Source: Pannonibacter tanglangensis (GTDB taxonomy: Bacteria > Pseudomonadota > Alphaproteobacteria > Rhizobiales > Stappiaceae). Taken from it: DNA of 64,000 nucleotides. Below, piece by piece: positions 26,605 through 35,315 of the stretch. Location: NCBI RefSeq assembly GCF_009915685.1, contig NZ_JAABLP010000003.1, one strand, 5' to 3'. Position numbers and translations under genes: made by a program. Every line of letters begins with the position of its first letter. Position 1 is the first letter of the stretch. The notes under the pieces were generated by a model, which saw only the letters and a program-made list of their open reading frames with translations, did not search any database and was not told where the DNA came from.

Positions 26605-27456
26605 ATGGTGAACGCACGCGGCGACCTCGAGCACGAGGAGATCCTGTTCCACACGCCCGGCCGCCTGGCCGGAGCCCTGCCCTATGCGCTGCAGGTGGCC
26701 GGACTGGGGCTCGCGCATCCCGGCCAGGAGCCGGTGCGCAAGCGCTACCATGACCACGTGCTGCTCCTTGCACTTGCCGGCCAGGGCCGTGTCGAGATCG
26801 GCGGCGCGGTGCATGTGGTCGAGCCGGGCCAGGTGCTCTGGCTGGACACCTCGCGCCCCTATGCGCATGGGGCATCAGGGGCGGAGCCCTGGCGCTATCT
26901 CTGGATGGGCCTGCGCGGCACCGGCCTCGATGCGCTGTACGGGCTGCTGGACGTGAGCCGACGGCCCCTGTTCCGGCCCGAGCCCGCGCATGACCTTAAG
27001 ACCCTGTTCCGGGAGGTCTGCGCGCTGGCCGGAAATCCCGCGCCGGAGGCCGATGCCCGCGCCAATGCTGCGGTGGCCGCGCTCCTCGCCGTGCTGGCGG
27101 GCGCGCGGGATGGCGGCCTGTCCGGGCTGCAGGACAGCCCCCAGATGGCGCGGATTGCCGAGCTGCTGCGGCAGGATCTCGCCCGCGCCTGGACCATCGA
27201 GGATCTTGCGCGCCTCGCCGGCCTCAGCGCCTCGCAGCTGTTCCGGGCCTTCAAGGCGGCCAGCGGCAGCACGCCGATGAGTTACCTGCGCCAGGAGCGG
27301 ATCGCCGAGGCGAGGCGTCTGCTGACGGCAACCAGCGATCCGGTGGCCGTGATCGCGCGGCGCTGCGGCTACGGCGACCCCTATCACTTCTCGCGGGACT
27401 TCCGACGGCTCACCGGGACGACACCGACGCTGCTGCGGCGCAGCACCGGCTTCTGA
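26605..27456 (+). CDS. AraC family transcriptional regulator
   Basis: 283 aa from the ATG at 26605; an in-frame GTG at 26590 would add five residues. The N-terminal half is a cupin-like sensing domain (HDHVLLLALAGQGRVEIGG, then VEPGQVLWLD), and the C-terminal 100 residues form the paired HTH (WTIEDLARLAGLSASQLFRAF, then RRCGYGDPYHFSRDFRRLTG). It is divergent from the P450 gene and convergent with uxaA (3 bases between stops). The sugar-type cupin would suit uronate control, but position points equally to the P450. Confidence 0.87.
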   Translation: MVNARGDLEHEEILFHTPGRLAGALPYALQVAGLGLAHPGQEPVRKRYHDHVLLLALAGQGRVEIGGAVHVVEPGQVLWLDTSRPYAHGASGAEPWRYLWMGLRGTGLDALYGLLDVSRRPLFRPEPAHDLKTLFREVCALAGNPAPEADARANAAVAALLAVLAGARDGGLSGLQDSPQMARIAELLRQDLARAWTIEDLARLAGLSASQLFRAFKAASGSTPMSYLRQERIAEARRLLTATSDPVAVIARRCGYGDPYHFSRDFRRLTGTTPTLLRRSTGF

Positions 27457-27459
27457 GCC

Positions 27460-28983
27460 TCACATCACCGCGCCGACCTGCCAGGGCACGAATTCATTGT
27501 CGCCAAGGCCCAGCAGCTCGGATTTCGACTTTTCGCCCGATGCAACGGCGAGGAGGCACTCCAGGATTTCTGCGCCCTTGTCGGCGAGTGGCACGCCGGC
27601 CGACAGCACGTCACCGCAGGTGAGGTCCATGTCCTCCGGCATGGACGCGAACAGGGCATCGTTGGTGGCCAGTTTCACGGTCGGGGCGGGTTTGGAGCCA
27701 AAGGCGGACCCGCGCCCGGTGGTGAAGACGACGATCTGGGCCCCGCCGGCAATCTGCCCCGTTGCCGAGACCGGATCGTACCCGGGCGTGTCCATGAACA
27801 CGAGGCCCGGCGCCGTCACCTGCTCGGCGTAGTCGTAAAAGGCGGTGAGCGGCGTCGAGCCCCCCTTGGCAACGGCGCCAAGCGACTTCTCGAGGATGGT
27901 GGTGAGGCCGCCGGCCTTGTTGCCAGGACTGGGGTTGTTGTCCATGCTGCCGCCATTCATCTCGGTGTAGCGCTCCCACCAGCCGAGACAGGCGATCAGC
28001 CGGTCAGCCACCTCCCGGTTGACGGCCCGGCGCAGCAGCAGCTGTTCGGCCCCGTAGATTTCCGGCGTTTCCGACAGGATCACGGTGGCGCCGAGCCCCA
28101 CCAGAAGATCGCAGGCCGCGCCCAGCGCCGGATTGGCGGTGATGCCCGACAGGCCGTCCGAACCGCCGCATTGCAGCGCGACCTTGAGCGCGGCGACGGG
28201 CACCGGCTCGCGCCGGACCGCATTCACGGCGGGCAGGATCTCCAGCACCCTGGCCTTGATGGCGTCGATCGTCTTCCGCGTGCCGCCGCTGTCCTGGATC
28301 GTCAGCCCGTGGACATGATCCGCCCCGGCTGCGCCGGCCATCGCCTTCATGCGCGCGATCTGCATCACTTCGCAGCCGAGACCGACAAACACCGCCGCGC
28401 CGACATTCGGATGCGTGGCATGGCCCCAGAGGACGCGCTGGAGAAGGTCGAAGCCGCGCCCTTCGCCGGCCATGCCGCAGCCGGTGCCATGGGCAAAGGC
28501 GACGATGCCGTCGACGTTGGGAAAGTCCGCCAGCACGCCGGAGGCTTCCAGCTCAAGGGCGGCGCGGCGGATGACGGTGGCCGAGCAATTGACCGTTGCG
28601 CAGAGCGCGATGAAGTTGCGCGTGCCGACCCGGCCGCCGGAGCGCACATAGCCGGCAAACTGGCGCGGGGCCAGCCGGGGAATGGCCGCCCGGGCCCGGG
28701 CAAGATCGGCCCCGATGGCATAGCTGCGGTCATGCGCCCCGAAGCCGCAGTTGTGGCTGTGGACATGGTCGCCTGCCGCAATGTCCTGCGTCGCCTGACC
28801 GATGATCTGCCCGAACTTGTAGACCGGCTGGCCGGCCGGAACGGGTCGCAGGGCGATCTTGTGGCCGGCGGTCAAGGGCATCGGCAAGGGCCTGCCGAGG
28901 CCCAGCGGGTCGGCGCCGGCGGCGAGCCGCTCACGCAGGATGCCGACACTGTCGTCGGGATTGAGAACGATCAGGGCGCTCAT
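27460..28983 (-). CDS. uxaA: altronate dehydratase family protein
   Basis: 507 aa, full length for UxaA, which dehydrates D-altronate to 2-keto-3-deoxygluconate. The N-terminal SAF-type domain (about 1-95, with HSHNCGFGAHD) is followed by the UxaA core (GYVRSGGRVGTRN, CATVNCSAT, GCGMAGEGRGFD, CGGSDGLSGITANPALG). It is the last gene of the uronate operon, 50 bases after kduD. The enzyme that makes altronate (UxaB) is not encoded in this window. A related sugar-acid dehydratase activity cannot be excluded. Confidence 0.87.
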   Translation of the reverse strand: MSALIVLNPDDSVGILRERLAAGADPLGLGRPLPMPLTAGHKIALRPVPAGQPVYKFGQIIGQATQDIAAGDHVHSHNCGFGAHDRSYAIGADLARARAAIPRLAPRQFAGYVRSGGRVGTRNFIALCATVNCSATVIRRAALELEASGVLADFPNVDGIVAFAHGTGCGMAGEGRGFDLLQRVLWGHATHPNVGAAVFVGLGCEVMQIARMKAMAGAAGADHVHGLTIQDSGGTRKTIDAIKARVLEILPAVNAVRREPVPVAALKVALQCGGSDGLSGITANPALGAACDLLVGLGATVILSETPEIYGAEQLLLRRAVNREVADRLIACLGWWERYTEMNGGSMDNNPSPGNKAGGLTTILEKSLGAVAKGGSTPLTAFYDYAEQVTAPGLVFMDTPGYDPVSATGQIAGGAQIVVFTTGRGSAFGSKPAPTVKLATNDALFASMPEDMDLTCGDVLSAGVPLADKGAEILECLLAVASGEKSKSELLGLGDNEFVPWQVGAVM

Positions 28984-29033
28984 GACGCGTCTCCACTTCC
29001 AGGATGCTCAACCGCAGTGCCGGGGAGGCAGGC

Positions 29034-29762
29034 TCAGCGCGCCAGCCAGCCGCCGTCGACATTCAGCACGGCCCCGTGAATGTAACCGGCAGCCGGAGAC
29101 GCCAGGAACACCACCGCCTCGCCGATGTCGCAGGCCTTGCCCCAGCGCCCGGCCGGGATCCGCTCGAGGATCGCCCGGTTGCGCTCCGGATCACTGCGCA
29201 GGGCGGCCGTGTTGTTGGTCTCGATGTAGCCAGGTGCCACCGCATTCACGTTGATGCCGCGCTCGGCCCATTCGTTGGCCAGCAGCTTGGTCAGCCCGGC
29301 CACCCCGTGCTTGGAAGCGGTGTAGGAGGGCACGCGGATGCCCCCCTGAAACGACAGCAGCGAGGCGATGTTGACCACCTTGCCGTCCGTGCCCCGGGCA
29401 AAGACCGCCCGGGCAAAGGCCTGGCACGTGAAGAAGACCGCCTTCAGGTTGATGTCCATCACCTCGTCCCAGTCGGCCTCGGAGAAGTCGACCGCATCGG
29501 CCCGGCGGATGATGCCGGCGTTGTTGACCAGAATGTCGATGGCCTCCCGGGCGAAGAGATCCTGTGCCGCCATCGGATCGGACAGGTCGAGCCGGAGTTC
29601 GCGCGCGCGGCCGGTCAGGGCAACCGTTTCCGCCGCGGAGGAGCGCGCGGCGCAGAGAACCTCGGCTCCGGCGCGCCCGAGGGCGATGGCGATGGCCTGA
29701 CCGATGCCGGTGTTGGCACCGGTCACGAGCGCCCGCCGGCCCTCCAGCGAGAACGGGTTCAC
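29034..29762 (-). CDS. kduD: 2-dehydro-3-deoxy-D-gluconate 5-dehydrogenase
   Basis: SDR of 242 aa. Cofactor motif TGANTGIG begins at residue 14, NNAG is at 80-83, and the catalytic residues are Ser134, Tyr147 and Lys151. The segment LLSFQGGIRVPSYTASK is typical of KduD, which reduces 2,5-diketo-3-deoxygluconate to 2-keto-3-deoxygluconate. Its start overlaps the kduI stop by 4 bases, so the two consecutive steps of unsaturated uronate breakdown are coupled. Confidence 0.9.
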   Translation of the reverse strand: MNPFSLEGRRALVTGANTGIGQAIAIALGRAGAEVLCAARSSAAETVALTGRARELRLDLSDPMAAQDLFAREAIDILVNNAGIIRRADAVDFSEADWDEVMDINLKAVFFTCQAFARAVFARGTDGKVVNIASLLSFQGGIRVPSYTASKHGVAGLTKLLANEWAERGINVNAVAPGYIETNNTAALRSDPERNRAILERIPAGRWGKACDIGEAVVFLASPAAGYIHGAVLNVDGGWLAR

Positions 29763-30583
29763 CGCAGGTCCTCCATGGCCACCATCTCCACGTCCTTGTA
29801 GTCGACATTGTCACCGGCCATGGCCCAGATGAAGGTGTAGCTGCCGGTCCCTGCGCCGCAATGGATCGACCAGGGCGGGGACACGACGGCGTCCTCGTTC
29901 TTCATCACCAGATGCCGCGTCTCGTCGGGTCGCCCCATGACGTGGAACACGCGCTGCTCCGGCTTCATGTCGAAATAGAGATAGGCCTCCATCCGCCGGT
30001 CATGCAGATGCGCCGGCATGGTGTTCCAGACCGAGCCATTGTGCAGTCTGGTGTAACCGACGACGAGCTGGCAGGAGGTCATCACGGCCGGATGGACGAA
30101 CTGGTAGATCGTGCGGTCGTTGGACGTCTCGGCCGCCCCGAGCTTGACCACGGCGGCCTCGTCGAGACGGATCAGCCGCGCGGGATGGACCCTGTGGGCC
30201 GGGGCCGAGAGGAGGTAGAAACGACCCTTGCCGTCAAGGGTGACCGGCCCCGAGCCAAGCGGCAGGTAGAGCACGTCGCCGCGATCCAGCGCATGGGTCA
30301 CGCCGGCGGCCGCAACGGTGCCTGGCTCGCCGACATTGACGATGGCCATCTCGCGGCGGTCGAGAATGCTCGCCGTGCCGCATTCCTTCACATGGTCGAG
30401 GGTCAGCGGGGCACCGGCCGGCACCGCACCGCCGACGATCATCCGGTCATAGTGGGTGTAGACCAGGCGGATTTCGCCGTCACGGAACAGCTCGCCCAGA
30501 TGGAAGTTGCGCCGAAGCTCGGCGGTATCCATGCGCTTGGCGGCGTCCGGATCAATGGCGTGGCGGGTTTCGACGGTCAGCAT
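29759..30583 (-). CDS. kduI: 5-dehydro-4-deoxy-D-glucuronate isomerase
   Basis: Cupin-fold metal isomerase, 274 aa, the usual length. Family features are the N-terminal MLTVETRHAIDPDAAKRMDT and the metal-site region MPAHLHDRRMEAYLYFDM. It converts 5-keto-4-deoxyuronate (DKI) to 2,5-diketo-3-deoxygluconate, the step before KduD. It lies between the kdgF-like gene and kduD in the operon. Confidence 0.95.
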   Translation of the reverse strand: MLTVETRHAIDPDAAKRMDTAELRRNFHLGELFRDGEIRLVYTHYDRMIVGGAVPAGAPLTLDHVKECGTASILDRREMAIVNVGEPGTVAAAGVTHALDRGDVLYLPLGSGPVTLDGKGRFYLLSAPAHRVHPARLIRLDEAAVVKLGAAETSNDRTIYQFVHPAVMTSCQLVVGYTRLHNGSVWNTMPAHLHDRRMEAYLYFDMKPEQRVFHVMGRPDETRHLVMKNEDAVVSPPWSIHCGAGTGSYTFIWAMAGDNVDYKDVEMVAMEDLR

Positions 30584-30609
30584 GGGCGTGTCCTTGGCAA
30601 GGCGAAAGG

Positions 30610-30924
30610 TCAGAGAAAATCGTCGCGGCGGGGCGTGAACGTGTCGATCAGCGTGCCCGGTTCGAGGCAGATGCAGCCGTGCTCCGCCCCGGATGGAATG
30701 ACGAAGCTGTCGCCGCGTGCCACCTCGAGGGCTTGCCCTGCGACCGAAAAGCGGAACCGGCCGCTTTCGACATAGGTCGACTGTATGTGGGGATGGCTGT
30801 GCAGCCGTCCTTCGGCCCCGGCGCGGTCAAAGCGGAACGCGACCACCATCAGCTCCGGGCTATGGCTGAGGACCTGGCGCGTCACGCCAGGGTCCGTGGC
30901 AACGGTCGGGTAGGTCTTCAGCAT
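30610..30924 (-). CDS. kdgF: cupin protein, KdgF-like
   Basis: Small single-cupin protein of 104 aa with the metal motif HSHPHIQSTYVESG. Size, motif and position directly upstream of kduI match KdgF, which opens 4,5-unsaturated uronates to DKI. The ATG at 30924 is chosen because the cupin domain starts there; the longer frame would begin inside the dctM overlap. With KduI and KduD it completes the first three steps from unsaturated monouronates. Confidence 0.78.
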   Translation of the reverse strand: MLKTYPTVATDPGVTRQVLSHSPELMVVAFRFDRAGAEGRLHSHPHIQSTYVESGRFRFSVAGQALEVARGDSFVIPSGAEHGCICLEPGTLIDTFTPRRDDFL

Positions 30925-30931
30925 GGCGGCC

Positions 30932-32212
30932 TCACCGGAACAGGGAGGGCAGCCACAGCGACAACGCCGGGACATAGGTAACCAGCATCAGGGCTGCGAA
31001 GGCCGCGCCATAGAAGGGCCAGATCGTCTTGACCGCATCCCAGACGGTGATCCGGCCCACGGCACAGCCGACGAACAGCACGGCCCCGACGGGTGGCGTG
31101 CAGAGGCCAATGCCGAGATTGAGGATCAGGATCACCCCGAAATGCACCGGGTCGACGCCGAAAGCGGTGGCGACCGGCAGGAAGATCGGCGTGGTGATCA
31201 CGATCAGCGGCGACATGTCCATGAAGGTGCCGAGGAACAGGAGGATCACGTTGATCAGCAGCAGGATGACGATCGGGTTGTCCGAGATCCCCTGCAGCAA
31301 TGTCACCATCTCGGTCGGCACCTTGAGCAGGGCCATCAGCCAGCCGAAGGACGCCGCGCAGCCGATCACCATCAGCACCATCGCCGTGGTGCGCACGGCC
31401 GCCATGGTGGAGGCAACGAAGTTGCTCCAGGTCATGGTGCGATAGGCAATCACGGTGACGAGCAGGGCGTAGACGACCGCGATGCAGGAGCTTTCCGAGG
31501 CGGTGAAGACGCCGGAGCGCACGCCGAAGAAGATGATCGCGATCAGCAGCAGCCCCGGGATGGCATTGGCGAAGAGACCGGCCAGCGCGCCCCAGCCCGG
31601 GAAGGCTTCCGTCGGATAGCCACGGCTGCGCGCCACCCACCAGGCCGCAACCATGAGGCAGCCGGCGAGCAGGAACCCGGGCAGGATGCCGGCGGTGAAC
31701 AGGTCGGCGATCGAGATGCGGCCGCCGGCCGAGATCGAATAGATGATCATGTTGTGCGACGGCGGGATCAGCAGCGCGATGATCGAGGAGACCACCGTGA
31801 CGTTGACCGCATAGTCGACGCCGTAGCCACGCTCCTTCATCTGCGGAATCATCAGGCCGCCGATGGCGGAGGCATCCGCCGCAGCCGACCCCGAGATGCC
31901 GCCGAACATGACGGAGGCCGCGATGTTGACCTGTCCCAGACCGCCGCGCATGTGCCCGACGGCGGCTCCGGCGAGGGCCACGAGACGGCGGGCGATGTCG
32001 CCGCGCACCATCAGTTCGCCGGCAAAGATGAAGAACGGGATCGCCATCAGCGCAAAGACCGAGACGCCGGAGTTCAGCCGCTGGAACACGATCATCGGCG
32101 GCAGGCCGAGATAGAGAACGGTGGCGAGCGACGAGATGCCGAGACAGAAGGCCACCGGCATGCCGATCAGCAGAAGGACGGCAAAGGAGCCGAAGAGAAC
32201 CCAGAGTTCCAT
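30932..32212 (-). CDS. TRAP transporter large permease (DctM family)
   Basis: 426 aa, polytopic with about 12 membrane segments from MELWVLFGSFAVLLLIGMPV onward; contains the family region AGELMVRGDIARRLV and the motif GGISGSAAADASAIGG. It is the sodium-driven transport subunit of a tripartite ATP-independent periplasmic transporter. One base separates it from the small permease gene. The operon suggests mono- or oligo-uronates as substrate. Confidence 0.94.
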   Translation of the reverse strand: MELWVLFGSFAVLLLIGMPVAFCLGISSLATVLYLGLPPMIVFQRLNSGVSVFALMAIPFFIFAGELMVRGDIARRLVALAGAAVGHMRGGLGQVNIAASVMFGGISGSAAADASAIGGLMIPQMKERGYGVDYAVNVTVVSSIIALLIPPSHNMIIYSISAGGRISIADLFTAGILPGFLLAGCLMVAAWWVARSRGYPTEAFPGWGALAGLFANAIPGLLLIAIIFFGVRSGVFTASESSCIAVVYALLVTVIAYRTMTWSNFVASTMAAVRTTAMVLMVIGCAASFGWLMALLKVPTEMVTLLQGISDNPIVILLLINVILLFLGTFMDMSPLIVITTPIFLPVATAFGVDPVHFGVILILNLGIGLCTPPVGAVLFVGCAVGRITVWDAVKTIWPFYGAAFAALMLVTYVPALSLWLPSLFR

Positions 32213-32213
32213 T

Positions 32214-32726
32214 TCACGCCTCCGCCATGTCGACTTCGCCGAAGCGGGCCGTGGGCAGGCCTGCAGCGCGGCGCAGCAGCCGTTCCACCGAGAACAGCAG
32301 GATCAGGACCCCGCCGCCGACCAGCGGCATGAAGTCCACGGCCCCGGTCATCCCGAGGGAGGGCAGCTTGACGTCCCAGGCCGAGGCACAGAGTTGCCAG
32401 CCATAGATGGCCATGCCCGCACCGAACAGGCCGACGAGCAGGTCCGACAGGCTGAACAGCGCAAGCTTCACCCGGGTCGGCACCACGTAGAGCAGGATGT
32501 CGAAGCTGAGGTGATAGCCTTCCCGGATGCCGACGGCAGCGCCGAAGAAGATGAACCAGCCCATCAGGATGACGGAAAACGGCTCGCTCCAGACGATGCT
32601 GTTGTTGAGCACGTAGCGATAGAAGACCTGGGCCGCGATGATCGCGGTCATCAGGGAGAGGCCGACCCCGGCAATCCAGAGGGCGGCACGGGCGACCAGC
32701 CCGCAGAATTCGGCAAGCGCGCGCAT
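32214..32726 (-). CDS. TRAP transporter small permease (DctQ family)
   Basis: 170 aa with four predicted membrane helices and the family region IIAAQVFYRYVLNNSIVWSE. It scaffolds the large permease in the inner membrane. It lies 71 bases downstream of the binding-protein gene and directly upstream of the large permease gene, the standard TRAP order P-Q-M. Confidence 0.92.
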   Translation of the reverse strand: MRALAEFCGLVARAALWIAGVGLSLMTAIIAAQVFYRYVLNNSIVWSEPFSVILMGWFIFFGAAVGIREGYHLSFDILLYVVPTRVKLALFSLSDLLVGLFGAGMAIYGWQLCASAWDVKLPSLGMTGAVDFMPLVGGGVLILLFSVERLLRRAAGLPTARFGEVDMAEA

Positions 32727-32797
32727 CGTGTCCCGCGTGTCTTGAGGCAGAGGAAGCGCCCCGGGCCGCCGCTGCGGCCCGGGGCAGCGGGATCACG

Positions 32798-33778
32798 TCA
32801 CTCGGTGGCCTGAATCCGGGCCACCAGGTCCTTGAGCCTGTCCGAAGTGACATGCTTCTCGTAGACGGGCTTCATCGCGTCGATGAAGGGCTGCTTGTCG
32901 ATGTCGGTGATGACCTGGGCACCGGCAGCGCGCACCTTCTCCTCCGAGGCCTTCTCCCGCTCGGCCCACAGCTTGCGCATCACCGGCACCGCGTCGCGGG
33001 CGGCCTGGCGGACGGTGGCCTGGTCCTCCGGCGACAGCTTGTCCCAGGAGGCCTTCGACATCACCAGAACCTCGGGCACCATCAGATGCTGGTTGAGGGT
33101 GTAATACTTGGCGACCTCGAAATGTCCGGAGGATTCATAGGACGGCCAGTTGTTCTCCGCGCCGTCGATGACACCGGTCTGGATCGAGGAATAGACCTCG
33201 CCGTAGGGCATCGGCGTCGCGTTGGCACCCAGCGCGGTCATCATGTCGACGAAGATGTCGGACTGCATGACGCGTACCTTCATGCCCTTCAGGTCGTCGA
33301 TGGAGGTGATCGGCTTCTTCGAGTTGTAGAAGCTGCGCGAACCGCCGTCGAAGAAGGCGAGACCGACGAAGCCGTGCGGCTCGAAGGCCTTGAGGATCTC
33401 CTCCCCGATCGGCCCGTCCATCACCTTGTGCATGTGATCCGTGGAGCGGAAGATGAACGGCAGCGAGACGACCTTGGTTTCCTCGACCAGATTGTTGAAC
33501 GGTCCCATCGAGACGCGGTTCATGTCGATCACGCCGAATTTTGTCTGCTCGATCGTGTCCTTTTCCTGGCCGAGCTGGGCCGAGTGGAACACCTCGATGC
33601 AGAGCTTGCCCTTGGTGCGCTCCTCGAGCATCTTGCCCATCGCCTTCACCGCCTCGACGGTCGGGTAGCCGTCCGGATGCGTGTCGGACGACCGCAGCGT
33701 GGTCTCGCACGCCAGGGCCGATCCGGTCATGAGAACGCTGGCCAGCAGCGCGGCTTTCGCCATCTTCAGAAAAGTCAT
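32798..33778 (-). CDS. TRAP transporter substrate-binding protein (DctP family)
   Basis: 326 aa periplasmic binding protein with a signal peptide (MTFLKMAKAALLASVLMTGSA, cleaved near ALAC). The ATG at 33778 is chosen because GGGAGGAG lies 6 bases ahead; the upstream open frame is not used. The family signature is in FNSKKPITS-like text (SFYNSKKPITSIDDLKGMKVR), where the arginine binds the carboxylate of the ligand. A carboxylate sugar is the expected ligand from the uronate operon. Confidence 0.94.
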   Translation of the reverse strand: MTFLKMAKAALLASVLMTGSALACETTLRSSDTHPDGYPTVEAVKAMGKMLEERTKGKLCIEVFHSAQLGQEKDTIEQTKFGVIDMNRVSMGPFNNLVEETKVVSLPFIFRSTDHMHKVMDGPIGEEILKAFEPHGFVGLAFFDGGSRSFYNSKKPITSIDDLKGMKVRVMQSDIFVDMMTALGANATPMPYGEVYSSIQTGVIDGAENNWPSYESSGHFEVAKYYTLNQHLMVPEVLVMSKASWDKLSPEDQATVRQAARDAVPVMRKLWAEREKASEEKVRAAGAQVITDIDKQPFIDAMKPVYEKHVTSDRLKDLVARIQATE

Positions 33779-33804
33779 CGTGTCTCCTCCCATCAGTGAA
33801 CCGG

Positions 33805-35211
33805 TCAGAGCCGGTAGGCCTGCCGCGCAAGCCCGTAGGCAAGGTCGCGTGCGACCTCGCGCGCCTCGTCGCCGTCGAGCCGCCCGGAGGTGACAAGACC
33901 GGCAAGGAAGGCACAATCCACACGCCGGGCCACATCGTGGCGGGCGGGGATCGAACAGAACGCCCGGGTGTCGTCGTTGAAACCGACTGTGTTGTAGAAC
34001 CCGGCCGTTTCCGTCATCGTCTGGCGATACCGCAACATCCCCTCCGGACTGTCGAAGAACCACCAGGCGGGGCCCAGCCGCAGCGCCGGATAGACACCGG
34101 CCAGCGGAGCAAGCTCCCGCGAATAGGCCGTCTCGTCGAGCGTGAAGACGATGACGGTGAGATCGGACCGCATGCCGACGGCGTCGAGCAGCGGTCGCAG
34201 CGCCCGCACGTAGTCGGTGCGGGTCGGAATGTCGAAGCCCTTGTCCCGCCCGAAGGCGGCGAGCACCTCGGCGCTGTGGTTGCGGGCGGCGCCGGGATGG
34301 ATCTGCATCACCAGACCATCCTCAAGGCTCATCCGCGCCATCTCCGTCAGCATCTGTCCGCGGAAGGCGTCGGCCTCGTCGGGCGAGCAGCGACCGGACA
34401 GCGCCTTGTCGAACAGGGCCGCGGCGGCAGCGGCCGGCAGGTTCTCGGTGCGCGCCGTGGGGTGGCCATGGTCAGTGGCCGTTGCCCCTTGCGCCTTGAA
34501 CCAGAGCCGGCGCCGGCGGTGCGCGTCCAGATAGCCGGTCCAGGTCGTGGCGTCGGTGCCCGCAAGCTGGCCCAGCTGCTCGACGGCCTCGGCGAACCCC
34601 GGCATGTCGGGGTCCACCACCTGATCCGGACGATAGGTGGTGATCACGCGGCCAGCCCAGCCGCTGTCGCGGATCATCCTGTGCCAGCGCAGGTCATCGA
34701 GCGCGCCTTCGGTCGTTGCCAGCGTCTCGATGTTGAACCGCTCGAACAGGGCCCGGGGCCGGTACTCCGGACGGGAGAGACAGTCGGCGACCTGATCATG
34801 GATCGCATCGGCCGTGTCGGCGGACAGGCGCTGCGTCACACCAAACACGTCCCCGAGAGCCTGATCGATCCAGAGCCGGGAAGGCGTGCCGCGAAACAGG
34901 TGGTAATTGGCGGCGAAAAGGCGCCAGATACGGCGACCGTCGGCTTCGGTCCAGCCGCCGTCGGCGCGCGGGACACCAAGGCTGGCCAGCGGAATGCCCT
35001 GCGAGCAGAGCATGCGGAACACATAGTGGTCGGGGGTGACGAACAGGCGGGCCGGGTCCGGAAAGGGGGCGTCTTCCGCAAACCAGCGTGGGTCCGTGTG
35101 GCCATGCGGACTGATGATCGGCAGCCCGCGGATCTCCTCGTAAAGGTCCCGGGCGATGACCCGGCCTTCGAGGTCTGGCGGGAACAGCCGGTCCGGATTC
35201 AGGCGTGCCAC
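33805..35211 (-). CDS. uxaC: glucuronate/galacturonate isomerase
   Basis: 468 aa, full-length UxaC, starting at a GTG with GGGAGGAG upstream. The metal-binding region SPHGHTDPRWFAE is near residue 36, with family segments ARLFVTPDHYVFRMLCSQG and VIVFTLDE. It isomerises D-galacturonate to tagaturonate and D-glucuronate to fructuronate. First gene of the operon, divergent from the GntR regulator. It gives the cell entry from saturated uronates, while KdgF/KduI/KduD deal with unsaturated ones. Confidence 0.95.
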   Translation of the reverse strand: MARLNPDRLFPPDLEGRVIARDLYEEIRGLPIISPHGHTDPRWFAEDAPFPDPARLFVTPDHYVFRMLCSQGIPLASLGVPRADGGWTEADGRRIWRLFAANYHLFRGTPSRLWIDQALGDVFGVTQRLSADTADAIHDQVADCLSRPEYRPRALFERFNIETLATTEGALDDLRWHRMIRDSGWAGRVITTYRPDQVVDPDMPGFAEAVEQLGQLAGTDATTWTGYLDAHRRRRLWFKAQGATATDHGHPTARTENLPAAAAAALFDKALSGRCSPDEADAFRGQMLTEMARMSLEDGLVMQIHPGAARNHSAEVLAAFGRDKGFDIPTRTDYVRALRPLLDAVGMRSDLTVIVFTLDETAYSRELAPLAGVYPALRLGPAWWFFDSPEGMLRYRQTMTETAGFYNTVGFNDDTRAFCSIPARHDVARRVDCAFLAGLVTSGRLDGDEAREVARDLAYGLARQAYRL

Positions 35212-35280
35212 TCTTGTTCTCCTCCCTGAGGCCGACTATTGCGGTTCTTTGACCGCTTGGTGGTCGGCAAGAAAACTAAT

Positions 35281-35290
35281 ATGCTAGTAT
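35281..35290. promoter_or_regulatory. imperfect palindrome, candidate GntR operator
   Basis: ATGCTAGTAT, an 8-of-10 palindrome, lies in an A/T-rich patch between the divergent uxaC and gntR-type genes, 70 bases from the uxaC start. Short palindromes of this kind are bound by FadR-subfamily GntR regulators. It overlaps an alternative ATG at 35289, which argues for the later start. Confidence 0.35.
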
Positions 35291-35315
35291 GCATCTTGAG
35301 TCAACGGAGGCCCGG

